NCBI RefSeq assembly: GCF_009870125.1
Contig: NC_046683.1
Location: 14,455,001-14,519,000 of the forward strand
DNA: 64,000 bases
Source of the DNA: Drosophila pseudoobscura
Lineage: Eukaryota; Arthropoda; Insecta; Diptera; Drosophilidae
Reading direction: 5' to 3'
Part shown: positions 10,458 to 22,204 of the stretch, one piece after another
Layout of the letters: each line of letters begins with the position of its first letter
Position numbering within the stretch: the first letter of the stretch is position 1
Program-made: the position numbers and the translations under genes
Notes under the pieces: generated by a model
The model's database searches: none
What the model was told of the DNA's origin: nothing
Seen by the model: the letters and a program-made list of their open reading frames with translations, nothing else

Positions 10458-13400
10458 CGTTTGTTATTAGCCTGTCCCTAGGCGATTACCCTCGGGCATA
10501 GTGACGGGGTGTCGAGTATGACAGTTGAGGTCGGGTCTTCTTCCTCTTCTATTGTCGGGTTTATGCATTTTACAGTGAATGTCTTAGGACGTTTCTTAAA
10601 TTTAATGGTTACATGCATAATTATAATTATTATTGTTATAATGAATGCAAATATAATTATTGTTTGCAATACATTATACAATTTTGTGTTTTCTATGATT
10701 GTATAGGAAGGAAATACTTCTATAGTGAACTCTTTGTTTAGGCTATTTTGGTTTAATTTGGTACTTGGAAGATTCCATGCTACTAAAATGTTTGGTTCTA
10801 TATAATTTACTTGAATGTTCTAATCTGTTTTTGTATAAGGGAATTTTGCAGGTTTCTGTGGTATGATGCCATTTATGCAATCGTCTTTTATTATTTGTCT
10901 AGTGTCTTTATTGAATATATTATTTTTAACAACATTATATTCTTCAGATGTTATCTCTGTTAAAATATTATTGTTTTCATCTGGATAGGGAATTATTTTG
11001 TATAATGTGGTGTTAATGCTTTCGCTTGGAATATCGGAAACTATTAATATTTCATTGGAATCTACTTTTAACTATGTTGAAGTTTTGATGTGTAATATTT
11101 TCTCAGAATTTATATGTTTCAGGTAATCTCTATATTCTGTCCGGTAGACTGTAGGACGGTGAACATTAGTAAGATTATAATCTTAATCATGTTGTAGCTC
11201 CGGATTCCCAGTACTCTCTTCGGGTACTCTGCAATTATCGTATTTATTTTTTTTAGATTTTTTCTTTCTTTTGAATTTCGTTTTATAGTGGGTGATTTTT
11301 CTCCCTCTATTTTTCTCTTCAAAGTGCTTTTCGTCTACCTGCCTAATTTCCCCTGTTCTTTTGAACGGGTTGGTTGTTTTTGCTTTAACTAGGGGTGCAT
11401 TCTTGTAGCGTGTGTCTACTTCAAAGTCAATTCGATCGTTATTCAAATGATTGATCTTCCTAACTTTATTCAGTTGGGTGTTATAATCTGGTAGTTCGGC
11501 GTACAGGAAGATATCAGCTGGGGATCTTTTTGTAGTATTATGAACCGTTTTATGGTTATAAGTGTATAGAATTAACTCGAATTTTGTGAGCTTGTTTTCT
11601 ATGTTATCCTCGCTTGAAATGATTCTTAATTTTTGACGTTTTCCGCATTCAGCCGTGCCTTGCAATGCTACGCACATAAAAGCTGAATCTTTGTCGGCTT
11701 TGATTTGAATTGGTTTTCCCATCTCGTTAAAAACTTTCATGATGGCTCGTTTTACTTCAAACCAGTCACGACTTTTTACTTCTACAAAAGTGGCAAACAT
11801 CGCCTATACGTCAATTCATGATAGGAACTTTTGGTTACTTATTTTGGTTCAATATCTCTGGTGTGGTTTCGAATGCCAGCTTTGTATTTCTTTTCTCTGT
11901 TTTGGCGATACAACAAGCCGGACATTCGTTTATGATGTTTTGGATTAGCTTTTGATAATCTGTGTAATAGGATTTCCCTCTTCTCAATTCCAGGATGGAG
12001 TAATCCGTTATGATTTTTCAATATTGTTTCTTTGAATTCTGCATAATGTTGAATATCTAGGAGTTTTGTACTTTGCTTTGGTTATATTGTTTGAATTAAT
12101 AAATTCCAAATAGGCTTTTTATTATGTGCTTCGCTAAGGTGTTAGTCATTTCTTTATAAGTGATTTTAATGATCAGTTTGTGGATATAGCGAATTGTTTC
12201 TACCTTATCTTCATTGCCTTTTATTAAATCAATTTGATGATTGTAATAGTTAATTGGTCTTTCAGTGATAGCAATGTAATTTTGGGTATCTTCCTGTGCG
12301 CTATGTTCCGTTGCTCCAGCGCTATTAGAAGCTTCTCCAAGGAGATGTTCATTAATCTTTACCCTTGATAAGACATCCGCTACGTGATTTTCCTTGCCTG
12401 GTGGGTTTTCTATTTTAAAGTCGAATTCTTTTAGTTTAATTTTCCATCTTTGCAATTTCATATGGTGCTCCTTGAGGTTGTTCAACCAAATCCAGGGCTT
12501 ATCGCTAAGTATCTCGAATGTTCTGTCGAATAGGTATGATCGGAAATACTTGCTGGCCCATACGATCGATAATAATTCCTTTTCGATGGCTGAATAGTTT
12601 ATTTCATGTTCATTTAGGGTTCTGCTTGTGTAGCAGATCGGTTTATGATCCGCTCCTAAGGCTATGTTACTAGCTTCGGTCGTTACTGTAAACATTTTGT
12701 CAAAGTCTGGAAATGCAAGGATAGGGTCTGAAGTGATGAGTACTTTTAGTCTCTGAAATGCCTATGACATCTCTTTTCCTTAGTTTGAGTGTTTGATGTG
12801 TTGTTGTGCTTTGTTATGTTTGCAAAGTTAGGAATCAATTTCCTGTAGAAGCAACACAGACCTAAGAATGACTTTATTTGTTTAGTCGTTTCCGGTATTG
12901 GAAATTTGAATATGGCAGAGATTTTGCCTGTATTTAGTACTATTCCTTCAGTAGTAACTACATGACCTAGGAATTCAGTTTCCTTTTTCATGAACTCACA
13001 TTTATCCATTTGTAACTTCAAGTTGGCGTCTCTCAACTTTCCAAATACTCTTCTTAGTGACAACAGGTGTTCTTCCAATGAGGTGAAAAATATAATGATG
13101 TCATCTAAGTATACGAAGCAATCCTTGAAGATTAACTCTAGCTCTAACTCTAGCAGATTGTTCATACATCTTTGGAAGGTAGCGGGGGCAATGGTTAGCC
13201 CAAAAGGCATACGAGTGAACTCGTAATGTCCATGCTTAGTGGAGAACGCAGTTTTTGGGATTCATCTAGGTTCCATGGGTATTTGATGGAACCCTTTTGC
13301 TAAATCGATTGTCGTGAAATACTGACATTTACCTAGTTTGTCTAGGATTTCATCCATTCTTGGAGTTGGGAACTTGTTCTTAATTGTTATTTCTTTTAGA

Positions 13401-13915
13401 CTTCTATAGTCTACTACCATTCGGTATTTTTGTTTTCCTGAAGCGTCTATCTTTTTTGGAATCATAGATATGGGCGGGCAGTAAGGAGAGTAATTCGACT
13501 TTCGAATTATTCCCTGCCTGATCATATCATTGATTTGCTGGTTTACCTCCTGATCATATATCTGGGCCTATTTGTATGGTCGTTTGTAGACCGGGACTTC
13601 ATGTTGAGTCTTGATTTCATGCTTGATTGTAATTGTGAAATGCAAATTGTCACCTGCTCTGTACTGCACGTCTTTAAACTCGTATAACACCTTTTTAAAC
13701 TCTTCCCCTTCCTCATCGTTTAAGTGTTCGAATCTTAATTGACAATATTCCCTTAATTCACTGTCTAGAGCGGAAGCGAAGTATTGATCTCCTTCTGGAG
13801 ATGTGTCAAGGCACTTGTGTGCGATCTTATCTTCTTTTGTAGAGGGATCAGTGCACTTGTGTGTGGTCTTGCTCTCTTCTCTTCTTCTCACACTCCACTC
13901 TTCTCGATTAAATCA
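10458..13915 (-). mobile_element. Broken errantivirus-like (Ty3/gypsy) retroelement, 5'-truncated
   Basis: Reading leftward, the segments are: a short stretch preceding the polymerase (13891-13568), reverse transcriptase (13525-13262 and 13210-12746, with the catalytic YLDD motif and MPFGL), RNase H (12695-12096), a frame-shifted integrase zinc-finger piece (12021-11839) and integrase core/C-terminus (11800-11183). Next comes an env-like remnant ending in a hydrophobic segment and basic tail (10681-10478). The polyprotein is interrupted by stops near 13568 and 13262 and by frame changes near 12740 and 12050. No gag region or 5' LTR is seen. It is an inactive fossil, closest in look to the 17.6/297/gypsy group of insect elements. 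Confidence 0.85.
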
Positions 13916-14286
13916 CTAAATGCTCTTGTTCCGTACTTTCTTAGCTAGAGTCTACAGATGTCTACAGGGTTAATTGCACGGCGTAGGTAGATGGAACGAA
14001 AGCACCTCCAAAATATGCCTTTATCTAGATGTCAAATGTCACAGAATTTCTTGATCAGATCAAAAATATTGTAACGAATGGGAAATCAAGTAGGACGACT
14101 ATATAGTTGTCATGCCTTTTACTAGAAATAGTCAGTCGGAGCTCACAGTTTGTTTAGAACGGAACCCAAATTCTCTCAGTAAAAAGCCTTCCTAAACAAC
14201 TCTCTCAACCCGAAAAACAAACTCTTAGAACCGTGACAGTATTTAAGTATTTTCGAAGTGCTTACAAAATTTGAATCTGCTTCAAC
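13916..14286. promoter_or_regulatory. Upstream region of the CH-domain gene
   Basis: Lies between the truncated retroelement and the next start codon. A TATA-like ctatatag (about 14098) and an initiator-like agtcagtcgg (about 14130) are suitably placed for a start about 150 bp before the ATG. Weak evidence. Confidence 0.3.
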
Positions 14287-14634
14287 ATGGCTGAATACTC
14301 CTTGTACCCAGAGGAACGGGAGAAGCTGGACAAATGGCTCCAGCAATGGGACATCAAACTCGACTACCGATGTCGCCACCAGTTCCGAGATGCCATGCCC
14401 GTGGCGAAGCTTGTAGAAAAGATTCACAATAACCTTGTGGATCTCAGCATCTACAAGCCCTGCACCAGCGTGGCGATGATGCGAAACAATTGGAAGATAT
14501 TCAAAATTCACGTGTTGGATGGACTGAAGATAGGCCTATCCGATGTGGATTTGGAACACCTGGCCCTGGGCACCGAGGGAGCAATCGATCAACTTCTCTT
14601 CTGTATAATGTACACCCAGTACGAAAAGCTTTGA
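14287..14634 (+). CDS. Small Spef1-like calponin-homology domain protein
   Basis: Single-exon ORF of 115 residues consisting almost only of a CH-like domain of the SPEF1/CLAMP type (DUF1042). It runs from EREKLDKWLQQWDI through FRDAMPVAKLVEKI and MMRNNWKIFKIHVLDGL to EGAIDQLLFCIM. Spef1 proteins bind microtubules or actin in cilia and sperm flagella, so a testis role is a reasonable guess. The coiled-coil tail of full Spef1 is absent. Codon use is GC-rich and ordered, unlike the surrounding AT-rich repeat DNA, which argues for a real host gene. There is a good ATG context (ttcaacATGG). Confidence 0.75.
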   Translation: MAEYSLYPEEREKLDKWLQQWDIKLDYRCRHQFRDAMPVAKLVEKIHNNLVDLSIYKPCTSVAMMRNNWKIFKIHVLDGLKIGLSDVDLEHLALGTEGAIDQLLFCIMYTQYEKL

Positions 14635-14639
14635 GTTGA

Positions 14640-15420
14640 TTTTAGTTGAGGGATTTTTCCATTCGAAATAATAAATTACTAGTGGGAACTACTTGAACGA
14701 ATTCGGTCATTACATTTATCTGCTCATGACAAGAGGCACCAAGTATTTTTGAGACTTTGCAACACCATATTTAAGGTTTAATCTGCGATTCTAAACGGGA
14801 CTTTGGATCCAAAAGTTCTTCAATGTTTAACACGTAAGACGTATTGTCTTTTACGCTTGATTCTATTCCTCCCATTTCGAAGGCTACCATTGAATTTTGT
14901 AAAGCATAGTTGATTTTTGACTGATGGGGTTCTGAACCCGACCTTGGTTCAAAGAGTTTTGGAATCCTTGATACATTACAGGACAGCATTATGGCTGTTA
15001 TTACGATTTGAGGAACATAAACCAACAAATTCGGAGTTTGTGGATCATAATTATGGTTACAATGTGGATGATAATTTTCGACATTTTAACGTTTTGCTTG
15101 CTGTGGTTTTGGATGTTCTTTAGTTATGTTCCTTTCTATAATATTGGTCATAAAGGCCTTTTTGAATTCGTTGATCAATGCTGCTTTTGGCTTGTACCAG
15201 GTGTTCGACGGTACCATTTGTGTCCGCCATTTAACTGTTCTTCAATAGCTCCTAAGATGATTATCTGTTGACGGGGTTCTTCTGTTGGGTGTGTATACAT
15301 ATGTATATTCCGTAACTCTAAATTCTGATGATTGGTATGGGGTGTTTCTAGATTGGAGTGTGGGAACGAGTTGTTTATCCGTAATTTTGAGCCTGAAAGA
15401 AACAGAAATATGTAGTCCTA
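14640..15420. other. Probable transposon debris
   Basis: AT-rich DNA with short frames on both strands: minus 15028-14771, and plus 15008-15271 with a hydrophobic stretch. I do not recognise either. Sequence near 15335-15400 resembles part of the LTR-like repeats at 9.3-10.4 kb. The CH-domain gene therefore seems to sit between fragments of retroelement origin. Confidence 0.35.
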
Positions 15421-17139
15421 AGTGATAAATGTTCCTAAATAAAAGATTAAGATAAAATCAGAAGAATATATGTATAGAAACATAGATACATATGTACCTA
15501 AAGATTGTTAAAGCCTCTACAGCCTCTAAAAAATACCCAGATTTGAAAAGCAGTAAGTAAGTTTAAGTAATGTTTTAGAGTAAACGTCTAACTTTATTGA
15601 TTAATTGATAATTCAAGTAATATAATGAATACATATGTTAAGCTTAGTGATTTAACGAAAGAAAGACAAGTACATATCTGTTACTGCCCCTCCGCGGATC
15701 ACTAAAGACAAACGTATCCTACCCAACCTTCCTGATGACCAGCCAGCTCTCTGTTGCCGTCTACGAAGCCCGTCGCTGTTCGGCATAAATGCTGACCAGG
15801 TGCCTCATGTGTGCTTCCAGGCTCCCACTCCACCCAGCGGCCAATTTTGATCCTAATGAGAGTGTCAACTCGACTATCTTGGTTCTTACTCTAAAAGCTA
15901 CAAATGGGTCCTTGTGAACAGTTCTTATCAACGCAGCTTGCCTGACAAGTTCGAGTGTATGAGACATTGAGCTAACGTATCAGATAGCAACAATCTGTTC
16001 CCATATCTATACTCGTACCATTCAAGGATCAGCTTTTCTTGTGCTCAAGGAATGCCCGATCGTTGTAAGCGATATACGATTCGACAGAACTAGAGATACC
16101 AAACACTTCTCTTCTAACGGCATGATGACCAAGAAAAGTTCCTTTACTGACAACAAAATAGAATGAAGTCAGTAGATTGATTTTTGCCAAGGAACACATT
16201 GAGTTGCCATGGAATAAATTAAGTGCAGGTCGGACGAGTCAAAAATAGTTTTCTATAATGCTTCAATAATGATTTGGGTGAGTTTTTCCTACGATTTGGT
16301 TTGGCTGAAAATGTAACGGATTATCTTTTATAGGTTAAGACATTGATGGATATGATGGATGCTACCTTCTGGCCTCGGAAAAAATAGGCGAAACACACCA
16401 GTAAATCTGCCAATCAACTTTGGCAATCTTTGAAAAGATCCTACAGTTCGATTTCTGTAAAGGAATGCCAAGATTGGATTAAAATTAACTTTCAATACTC
16501 GTATATAAAGGACACTCTCAGGCAGTATTAATTAACAACAGTCTCTTGTGAATTATCTAAAGTTTTTGTCGTTACCACACGCTGTAATTATTTTAGTTAC
16601 TTGGAAAATGAAAATCTTGTGGGATAGATATTTAAGGTGTTTATATTTTAATAAATAAATAATACATATTTGATGTAGTATAATATGCCTCAGGCTAGCG
16701 TTAAGTTATTTCATATGAAATATTGAACATTAAATAATGTGAAAAAATTTAAAGCGTTTGCACTATATTTATTTTTTGGTACAAAATGTTTATCAAATTA
16801 GTTGATGAAAACTTGTAAAGCCCTAAAAGTACATAGACCTTTATGAATATGAGTATTTTCTCAATTAGAGACCCTTGCTCTGAAACCAACAGGTAAACGG
16901 GTGAGCGAAAATAATGAGGAAGGCACATTAAAGTTAGTTAAATGGCTTAATTCAAAAATAAATCATTTCAGACAAAGCACTACATATATGGGACTTTCTG
17001 TATCGTAATAGTACTGCAGTAACTTTGTAAACTCTTCAGATTAAGTATATAAATATTTATTATCATGCTCAGCATAGCGCCCGCCAAAAGCTAACGGATG
17101 CTAACGGATAACAACGCTATGTTCTTTGCGCTAAGTTCG
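15421..17139. other. AT-rich intergenic DNA, one uncertain small ORF
   Basis: A 68-codon minus-strand frame (15967-15761, start MSHTLELVRQAALIRTV) is more GC-rich than its surroundings and could be a small gene or a pseudogene remnant. At 16502 a TATA-like gtatataaagg is followed by an initiator-like cagtatt, but the only nearby ATG (16608) opens a 16-codon frame. Nothing else is seen. Confidence 0.3.
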
Positions 17140-17560
17140 TTTTTCATCGGTATATTTACGGATATTTTGAAAATGAGATGGTATTTTGGTATATGTTGAT
17201 AATTACATCAAAATGTAGTTAATATGTAACGTGTACCGTGTACAAAGTTAATTTGATCAATATTGTTGTTGACTTTTTTGCTTAAACTTTATTTTAAAAA
17301 CATTCCGATAAAGATAAATTAACCAGTCTTGTACGAAATTGATTTATTAATTGGATAAATTTATGAGTTCAGGGCTGAGGGTCCCAGTTAGCCAGTAATA
17401 CTCAACGGAATATCAAAATCGAGGAATATGATGGAATTATGAATAAAAGCTATTCGTCAGTATATTAACGGTATATTTTGAAATTTTGACGTGTTTTCGG
17501 TATATTTAAGGGTCAGACCGCACATCTGATCGATAAGTCTACGGTCACATTGGTAACCAA
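17140..17560 (+). promoter_or_regulatory. deltaCOP promoter: motif 6 copies followed by motif 1
   Basis: Several copies of the Drosophila core-promoter motif 6 type (GGTATATTT/GGTATATTTTG) at 17150-17160, 17470 and 17500 lead up to cggtcacattg at 17542-17552. The last is one mismatch from Ohler motif 1 (YGGTCACACTR), which M1BP binds. The start codon is 155 bp downstream. Motif 1/6 promoters are typical of housekeeping genes with paused polymerase. Confidence 0.7.
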
Positions 17561-17706
17561 ACTACCCGAACACGTCAGCTACGCGGATTGATCAAAAACA
17601 AATTAAAAACATCTCGTCAATCAAACTAATTGTCATTTACTCTGCCAGACTTTTGCTAGGCACTTAAAAGGTTCTTCTGTTCTATTTCAACTGCTGCGCT
17701 ACAAAA

Positions 17707-19874
17707 ATGGTAAGCGGAAACCGCGGTATACGTACACACACACGCCCCGACTAATACGTATACGTCGGCGATTTTCGCTGCCAATCTTCCCATATTCCCC
17801 ACACCACAGGTACTCATTGCTGCGGCAGTCTGCACAAAGAATGGCAAAGGTAAGTTGTGGGGTCGAAGATGTCCCGATGGATGTCCATAAAACGCAACAT
17901 CCATCTAATGCACTGCACTTCTATCTTACACCCACACACACGCATGTAGTCATACTGTCACGTCAGTTCGTGGAGATGACAAAGGCCCGTATCGAGGGTC
18001 TGCTGGCCGCCTTTCCAAAACTGATGACGTCTGGCAAGCAGCACACCTACGTGGAGACAGACTCTGTGCGCTATGTCTACCAGCCGATGGAGAAGCTCTA
18101 CATGCTCCTCATAACCACAAAGGCCAGCAACATCCTGGAGGACTTGGAAACGCTGCGTCTCTTCTCCAAAGTGGTGAGTAGTGGTCTGAATGAAAATGAG
18201 AAAAAGTGGTGATGATCTATTACCTGATTCTTGCAGATACCGGAGTACAGCCACTCGCTGGACGAGAAGGAGATTGTGGAGAATGCCTTTAACTTGATTT
18301 TCGCCTTCGATGAGATTGTGGCCCTCGGCTACAGGGAGAGTGTCAATCTAGCCCAGATCAAGACCTTTGTGGAAATGGACTCGCACGAGGAGAAGGTCTA
18401 CCAGGCAGTGCGCCAGACACAGGAGCGGGAGGCACGCCAGAAAATGCGTGAAAAGGCCAAGGAGCTCCAACGTCAGCGCATGGAGGCCAGCAAGCGAGGC
18501 GGTCCATCGATGGGCGGTCTCAGTGGCCGCAGTGGTGGCTTCAGTTCCGACAGCTTCGGCAGCAGTGGTGTCAGTGGCGTCTCGAGCAGCGTCCACGCAC
18601 CATCCATTGAGTTGGACAGTAAACCCATTTCGAGCAAGTCGGCAGTGTAAGTAAATATTTCTCTTTGTCCGCCGGATCTGGAGTAATACCAAACATGGTC
18701 CTTATCTCATACAGGAAGCCATCATCGCGCAACGCCCTGAAGCTGGGTGGAAAGTCTAAGGATGTCGACAGCTTCGTCGATCAACTGAAGAGCGAGGGCG
18801 AGAAGATTGCCAATCTGGCGCCAGCAACGGCTGCCAGCGGCTCCGGATCGGCGACTAGCGCCAGTGCAGCGGCCAAGGCAGCCATGTCGGCCGACATTCA
18901 CAAGGAAAGGTATGTACCGGTAGTGATTGCTGTTGTTTGTGGTCAATGACACACCTGCTTCTGCTCGGCTCATTACAGCGTGCATCTGAAGATTGAGGAC
19001 AAGCTGGTGGTGCGTCTGGGACGAGATGGCGGCGTCCAGCAGTTTGAGAATTCTGGCTTGTTGACTCTCCGCATCACGGACGAAGCATGCGGCCGTATCT
19101 TGTTGAAGCTGTCCCCCAATCATGCACAGGGCTTGCAGCTGCAAACGCATCCGAATGTGGACAAGGAGCTCTTCAAGGCGCGCAGCATGATTGGTCTTAA
19201 GAATCTGGCCAAGCCATTCCCTCTGAACACCGACGTTGGTGTCCTCAAATGGCGCTTTGTCTCACAGGATGAGACGGCCATTCCATTAACCAGTAAGTGT
19301 TGGCTGTGCACACCCCCACACATCCTTCCCCTACCGCTCTCTCGCTCATATCCATGTTTGTCTGCTGTTGAATTCTCGCGTCCACAGTTAACTGCTGGCC
19401 GTCGGACAATGGTGAGGGCGGATGCGACATAAACATTGAATACGAACTGGAGGCTCAGCATCTGGAGCTGCAGGATGTGGCCATTGTTATACCCTTGCCG
19501 TGAGTAGCCGCCATGGACTGCTGCGGCATCCAGTCGACAGATTATAATTCTAATTCTTATTTTTGACTTCCCTTCGCAGAATGAATGTGCAGCCGACGGT
19601 GGCCGAATACGATGGCACCTACAACTACGATGCACGCAAGCATGTGCTGCAGTGGCACATTCCCATTATCGATGCCGCCAACAAGTCTGGCTCGATGGAG
19701 TTCAGCTGCAACGCATCCATTCCGGGCGACTTCTTTCCCTTGCAAGTATCATTCGTCTCGAAGACGACGTACGCCGGCGTGATTGCCCAGGACGTCATTC
19801 AGGTGGACAGCGAGGCGTCGGTCAAGTATTCAAGCGAATCCATATTGTTTGTGGAGAAGTACGAGATCGTGTAG
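17707..19874 (+). CDS. deltaCOP: Coatomer subunit delta
   Basis: Eight exons: 17707-17709 (only the ATG), 17810-17849, 17950-18173, 18237-18646, 18715-18909, 18979-19292, 19388-19499 and 19580-19874. They total 1593 bp (530 aa). The N-terminal longin-type domain reads [14 protein letters not shown], then [19 protein letters not shown] and [14 protein letters not shown], nearly as in human ARCN1. A charged linker ([20 protein letters not shown]) and a Gly/Ser-rich stretch follow. The C-terminal mu-homology domain includes [20 protein letters not shown] and ends VEKYEIV. It is a subunit of COPI, which carries Golgi-to-ER retrograde traffic. The first coding exon consisting of the ATG alone is notable; all other splice sites are consensus and phases agree. 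Confidence 0.97.
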
Positions 19875-21104
19875 GTCTCGCCATGCCTACACCTGAGTAG
19901 TACATAATACATACACCTAGAAATCCACTTTAATTTTTTTTGGAGCGACTTTTGCGCGTTATGATCGATTCGATTTGATTCGATTCGATGCTACTACATG
20001 TTATAGATTATTTTATTATACTTAAATGTTGCATTGGCGGAGATCGGCTTCTCAAAGACACGACCGACCCAACAGAGTAATTCCAAAATTTAACAATATC
20101 AAACGCGGAAACATTCTGCACTTTCACTTCCGATGCGTATGAAATGGCAAAATTATAATAAACAAACGGTAATTAGTTGTAATTGGCGATTGAAAAGTGT
20201 TTTGTTTAATCCAATTAATAAAATTTTGAATTTACTGAATTGTGGCGCCCTCAACAGGCTTTTTAGTATTTCAATTTAGTATTTTTGGTATTTCGATTCG
20301 TATATTTGGTATCTTTACAACCGAAGTCCATCTGATCCGATTTGATCAGAAACTTCCATGCGCACGTTTTTTAAATTTTCGCTCTAAAATCGTACTTACG
20401 TGCATCATTTATTTCAATTGATTGGATTTAAGTCCTGTTCGCTCATTCCGTTTCAAGCAATTAATATTTGGCGCGCACTACTCGTATCCATTCGATAGTA
20501 TCGATATCCGAGCTTTAATTGAATCGGTTTAAGCCGGTAGGCAACAATGAGTCTCATTCCATACTTTTAAATAATGTACTTTAACTACTGTACTTTGATC
20601 GACATATGGTGATGATTGGAACAGCATTCCCCAACCATTGAAAAGATAAACCCAACGTGATGTTCATATTCAGTAGATGGTATTTGGATATACTTCTGAG
20701 GGTCAGACCGTATACCTTATCGGATTTTCTGATTTTCTTGCCACCATGTCCAGCTCACACACCTCACAATTTTTAAACTTTTCATAGAATTTTCGAGTAT
20801 TTTCCAGTATATTTTAATAAGCTTTGTGTACTCCACCCTCTCGTCCAATGCACCAATGTATAAACCGTGTAGAAATTCCACTTAAAGCCATGTCCCAGGC
20901 CACATCGAATACTAATTCGTGATCAGCATCGAATTTCTGATCGTTTGACATCTCTCAATTTTTTTAAATTTCGGAAAAAAGCCATTTCTTAAAGTGGATA
21001 ACGGAGGTTTTTCACACTGGCGCTTTTAAGGGGTTTATATGAAAAAAACGGTAAAAAATGTTTGAAACGTACACATTTCCCCTTCACATGTCGCCTTTGG
21101 TAAT
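19875..21104. other. deltaCOP 3' UTR and intergenic DNA with promoter-like motif clusters
   Basis: A possible polyadenylation signal lies near 20217 (taataaaat). Downstream are clusters of motif-6-like sequence at 20250-20320 (tagtatttttggtattt) and at 20680-20720, where ggtcagaccgtatacc matches the phrase seen in the deltaCOP promoter. These look like decayed copies of the same promoter block. Confidence 0.45.
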
Positions 21105-21445
21105 TACATAAAATTGTAGTTAATATGTGGCATTTGTCTAGTTGGCGTGTAGTTACCATGTAATGAAATGAATTTAGTGTTGACTCTTTTTAACATAATT
21201 TTATAAGCAATGCAATAAAGGTGAGAGCATAAAGTTACCAGTCTTGTAGAAAATCGATTCATCAATCGGATTAAGCTATGTGTTCTGGGCTAACCGAATA
21301 TCAAAATAGAGGAATATGATGGAATACGAATACAAATAACTCGTCAGTATATCTTTGGTACATTTTGAAACTAAGAAGTATATTTTGGTATATTTCTGAG
21401 CATCAGACCGTATATCTTATCAATGGGACCGCGGTCACACTGTAA
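21105..21445 (+). promoter_or_regulatory. Promoter of the PHLDB-like gene: motif 6 cluster and perfect motif 1
   Basis: CGGTCACACTG at 21432-21442 is a perfect Ohler motif 1. It is preceded by motif-6-type repeats (ttggtacattttg, tattttggtatatttctgag) at 21350-21405. Across about 340 bp the block aligns with the deltaCOP promoter: taattacat...gtagttaatatgt, then accagtcttgta, then aatatcaaaat.gaggaatat, then cagaccg, then ggtcacac. The order is the same throughout. Confidence 0.7.
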
Positions 21446-22204
21446 GTCACAGCGCATCGTCTCGGCGGCGTCTAACCGTATCCGTGTCCGTGTGTTTATT
21501 TACATTTATTCCTTGCTCAACTTCAGTTTGTTTTGAGTTGTGTTTTCGTTGTTTTCTCGTTATTTTTTTAAAGTTGCAATGCCGGGCTGTCAACTTTAAT
21601 TCTAAGTGCGTTTGTGTTATATCGTCCACCTTTTTGCTTTCTTTCCCCTTGTTTTGCGGTTTCCTTTTGGTGCAGCAAATAAACTCGTTTTTTGCCTGCG
21701 ACTGTGTTTGTGTTTGTGTGTGTCTCTGTTTGTTTGCGCGCGGCTTTTTTTTTATTGTTGAATGCAAATTTTAAAACATTTTTTGTACTGATTGCATTTG
21801 TAATTTCCATTGTAGCAACAATTAAAGAAACAGCAACGAAAAACGTTGGCACCGCAGCCTGAAGCAGTGTCAAAGCAGCAGCAACAGTTGAGGGCGGAAG
21901 CGGCGGCCAAAAACCGTAGGAAGAAGGTATGGTATGCGCCTATCATTTGAATTTAAATATCTTGACACCATTTCCCGCGTTGATTAGAATAATTTTAATT
22001 TTTGTAATTGAATTGACAACGGTACTTCCACTGTCCATTATTCCCCTCCCCTCCTCCCGCCACAAAAAGAAACTCAAACGCCCTTGACAGCTGCCAACTT
22101 CGAGAAGTTGCAGTGCTGCCTGCCGACACTGCCGTTGGAACTCGAGCAGCAGCCGAAGCAGCCGCAGCCACAGCAGCAGCGTCGCGACGCTTTAGTGAAA
22201 AGCG
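21446..22204 (+). other. Probable 5' UTR exons of the PHLDB-like gene
   Basis: The perfect motif 1 promoter just upstream implies a start near 21445-21500. A first noncoding exon could end at 21926 (aagaag/gtatgg). A second is bounded by acceptor cccttgacag (22081-22090) and donor gtgaga (22205). The coding exon at 34496 begins directly after an acceptor (ttttgcag/ATG), which needs such upstream leader exons. cDNA would be needed to fix them. Confidence 0.45.

Noticed and set aside
10509-10706. Plus-strand hydrophobic frame opposite the env-like tail
   Set aside because: It is the shadow of the minus-strand element and has no upstream context.
14771-15271. Opposed small frames, one with a hydrophobic stretch, considered as an env gene
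   Set aside because: I could not recognise either as env; frames are short and interrupted. Listed only as probable debris.
16500-16660. TATA-like tatataaagg plus ATGAAAATC, considered as a small secreted-peptide gene
   Set aside because: The frame stops after 16 codons and lacks a proper signal peptide and mature part.
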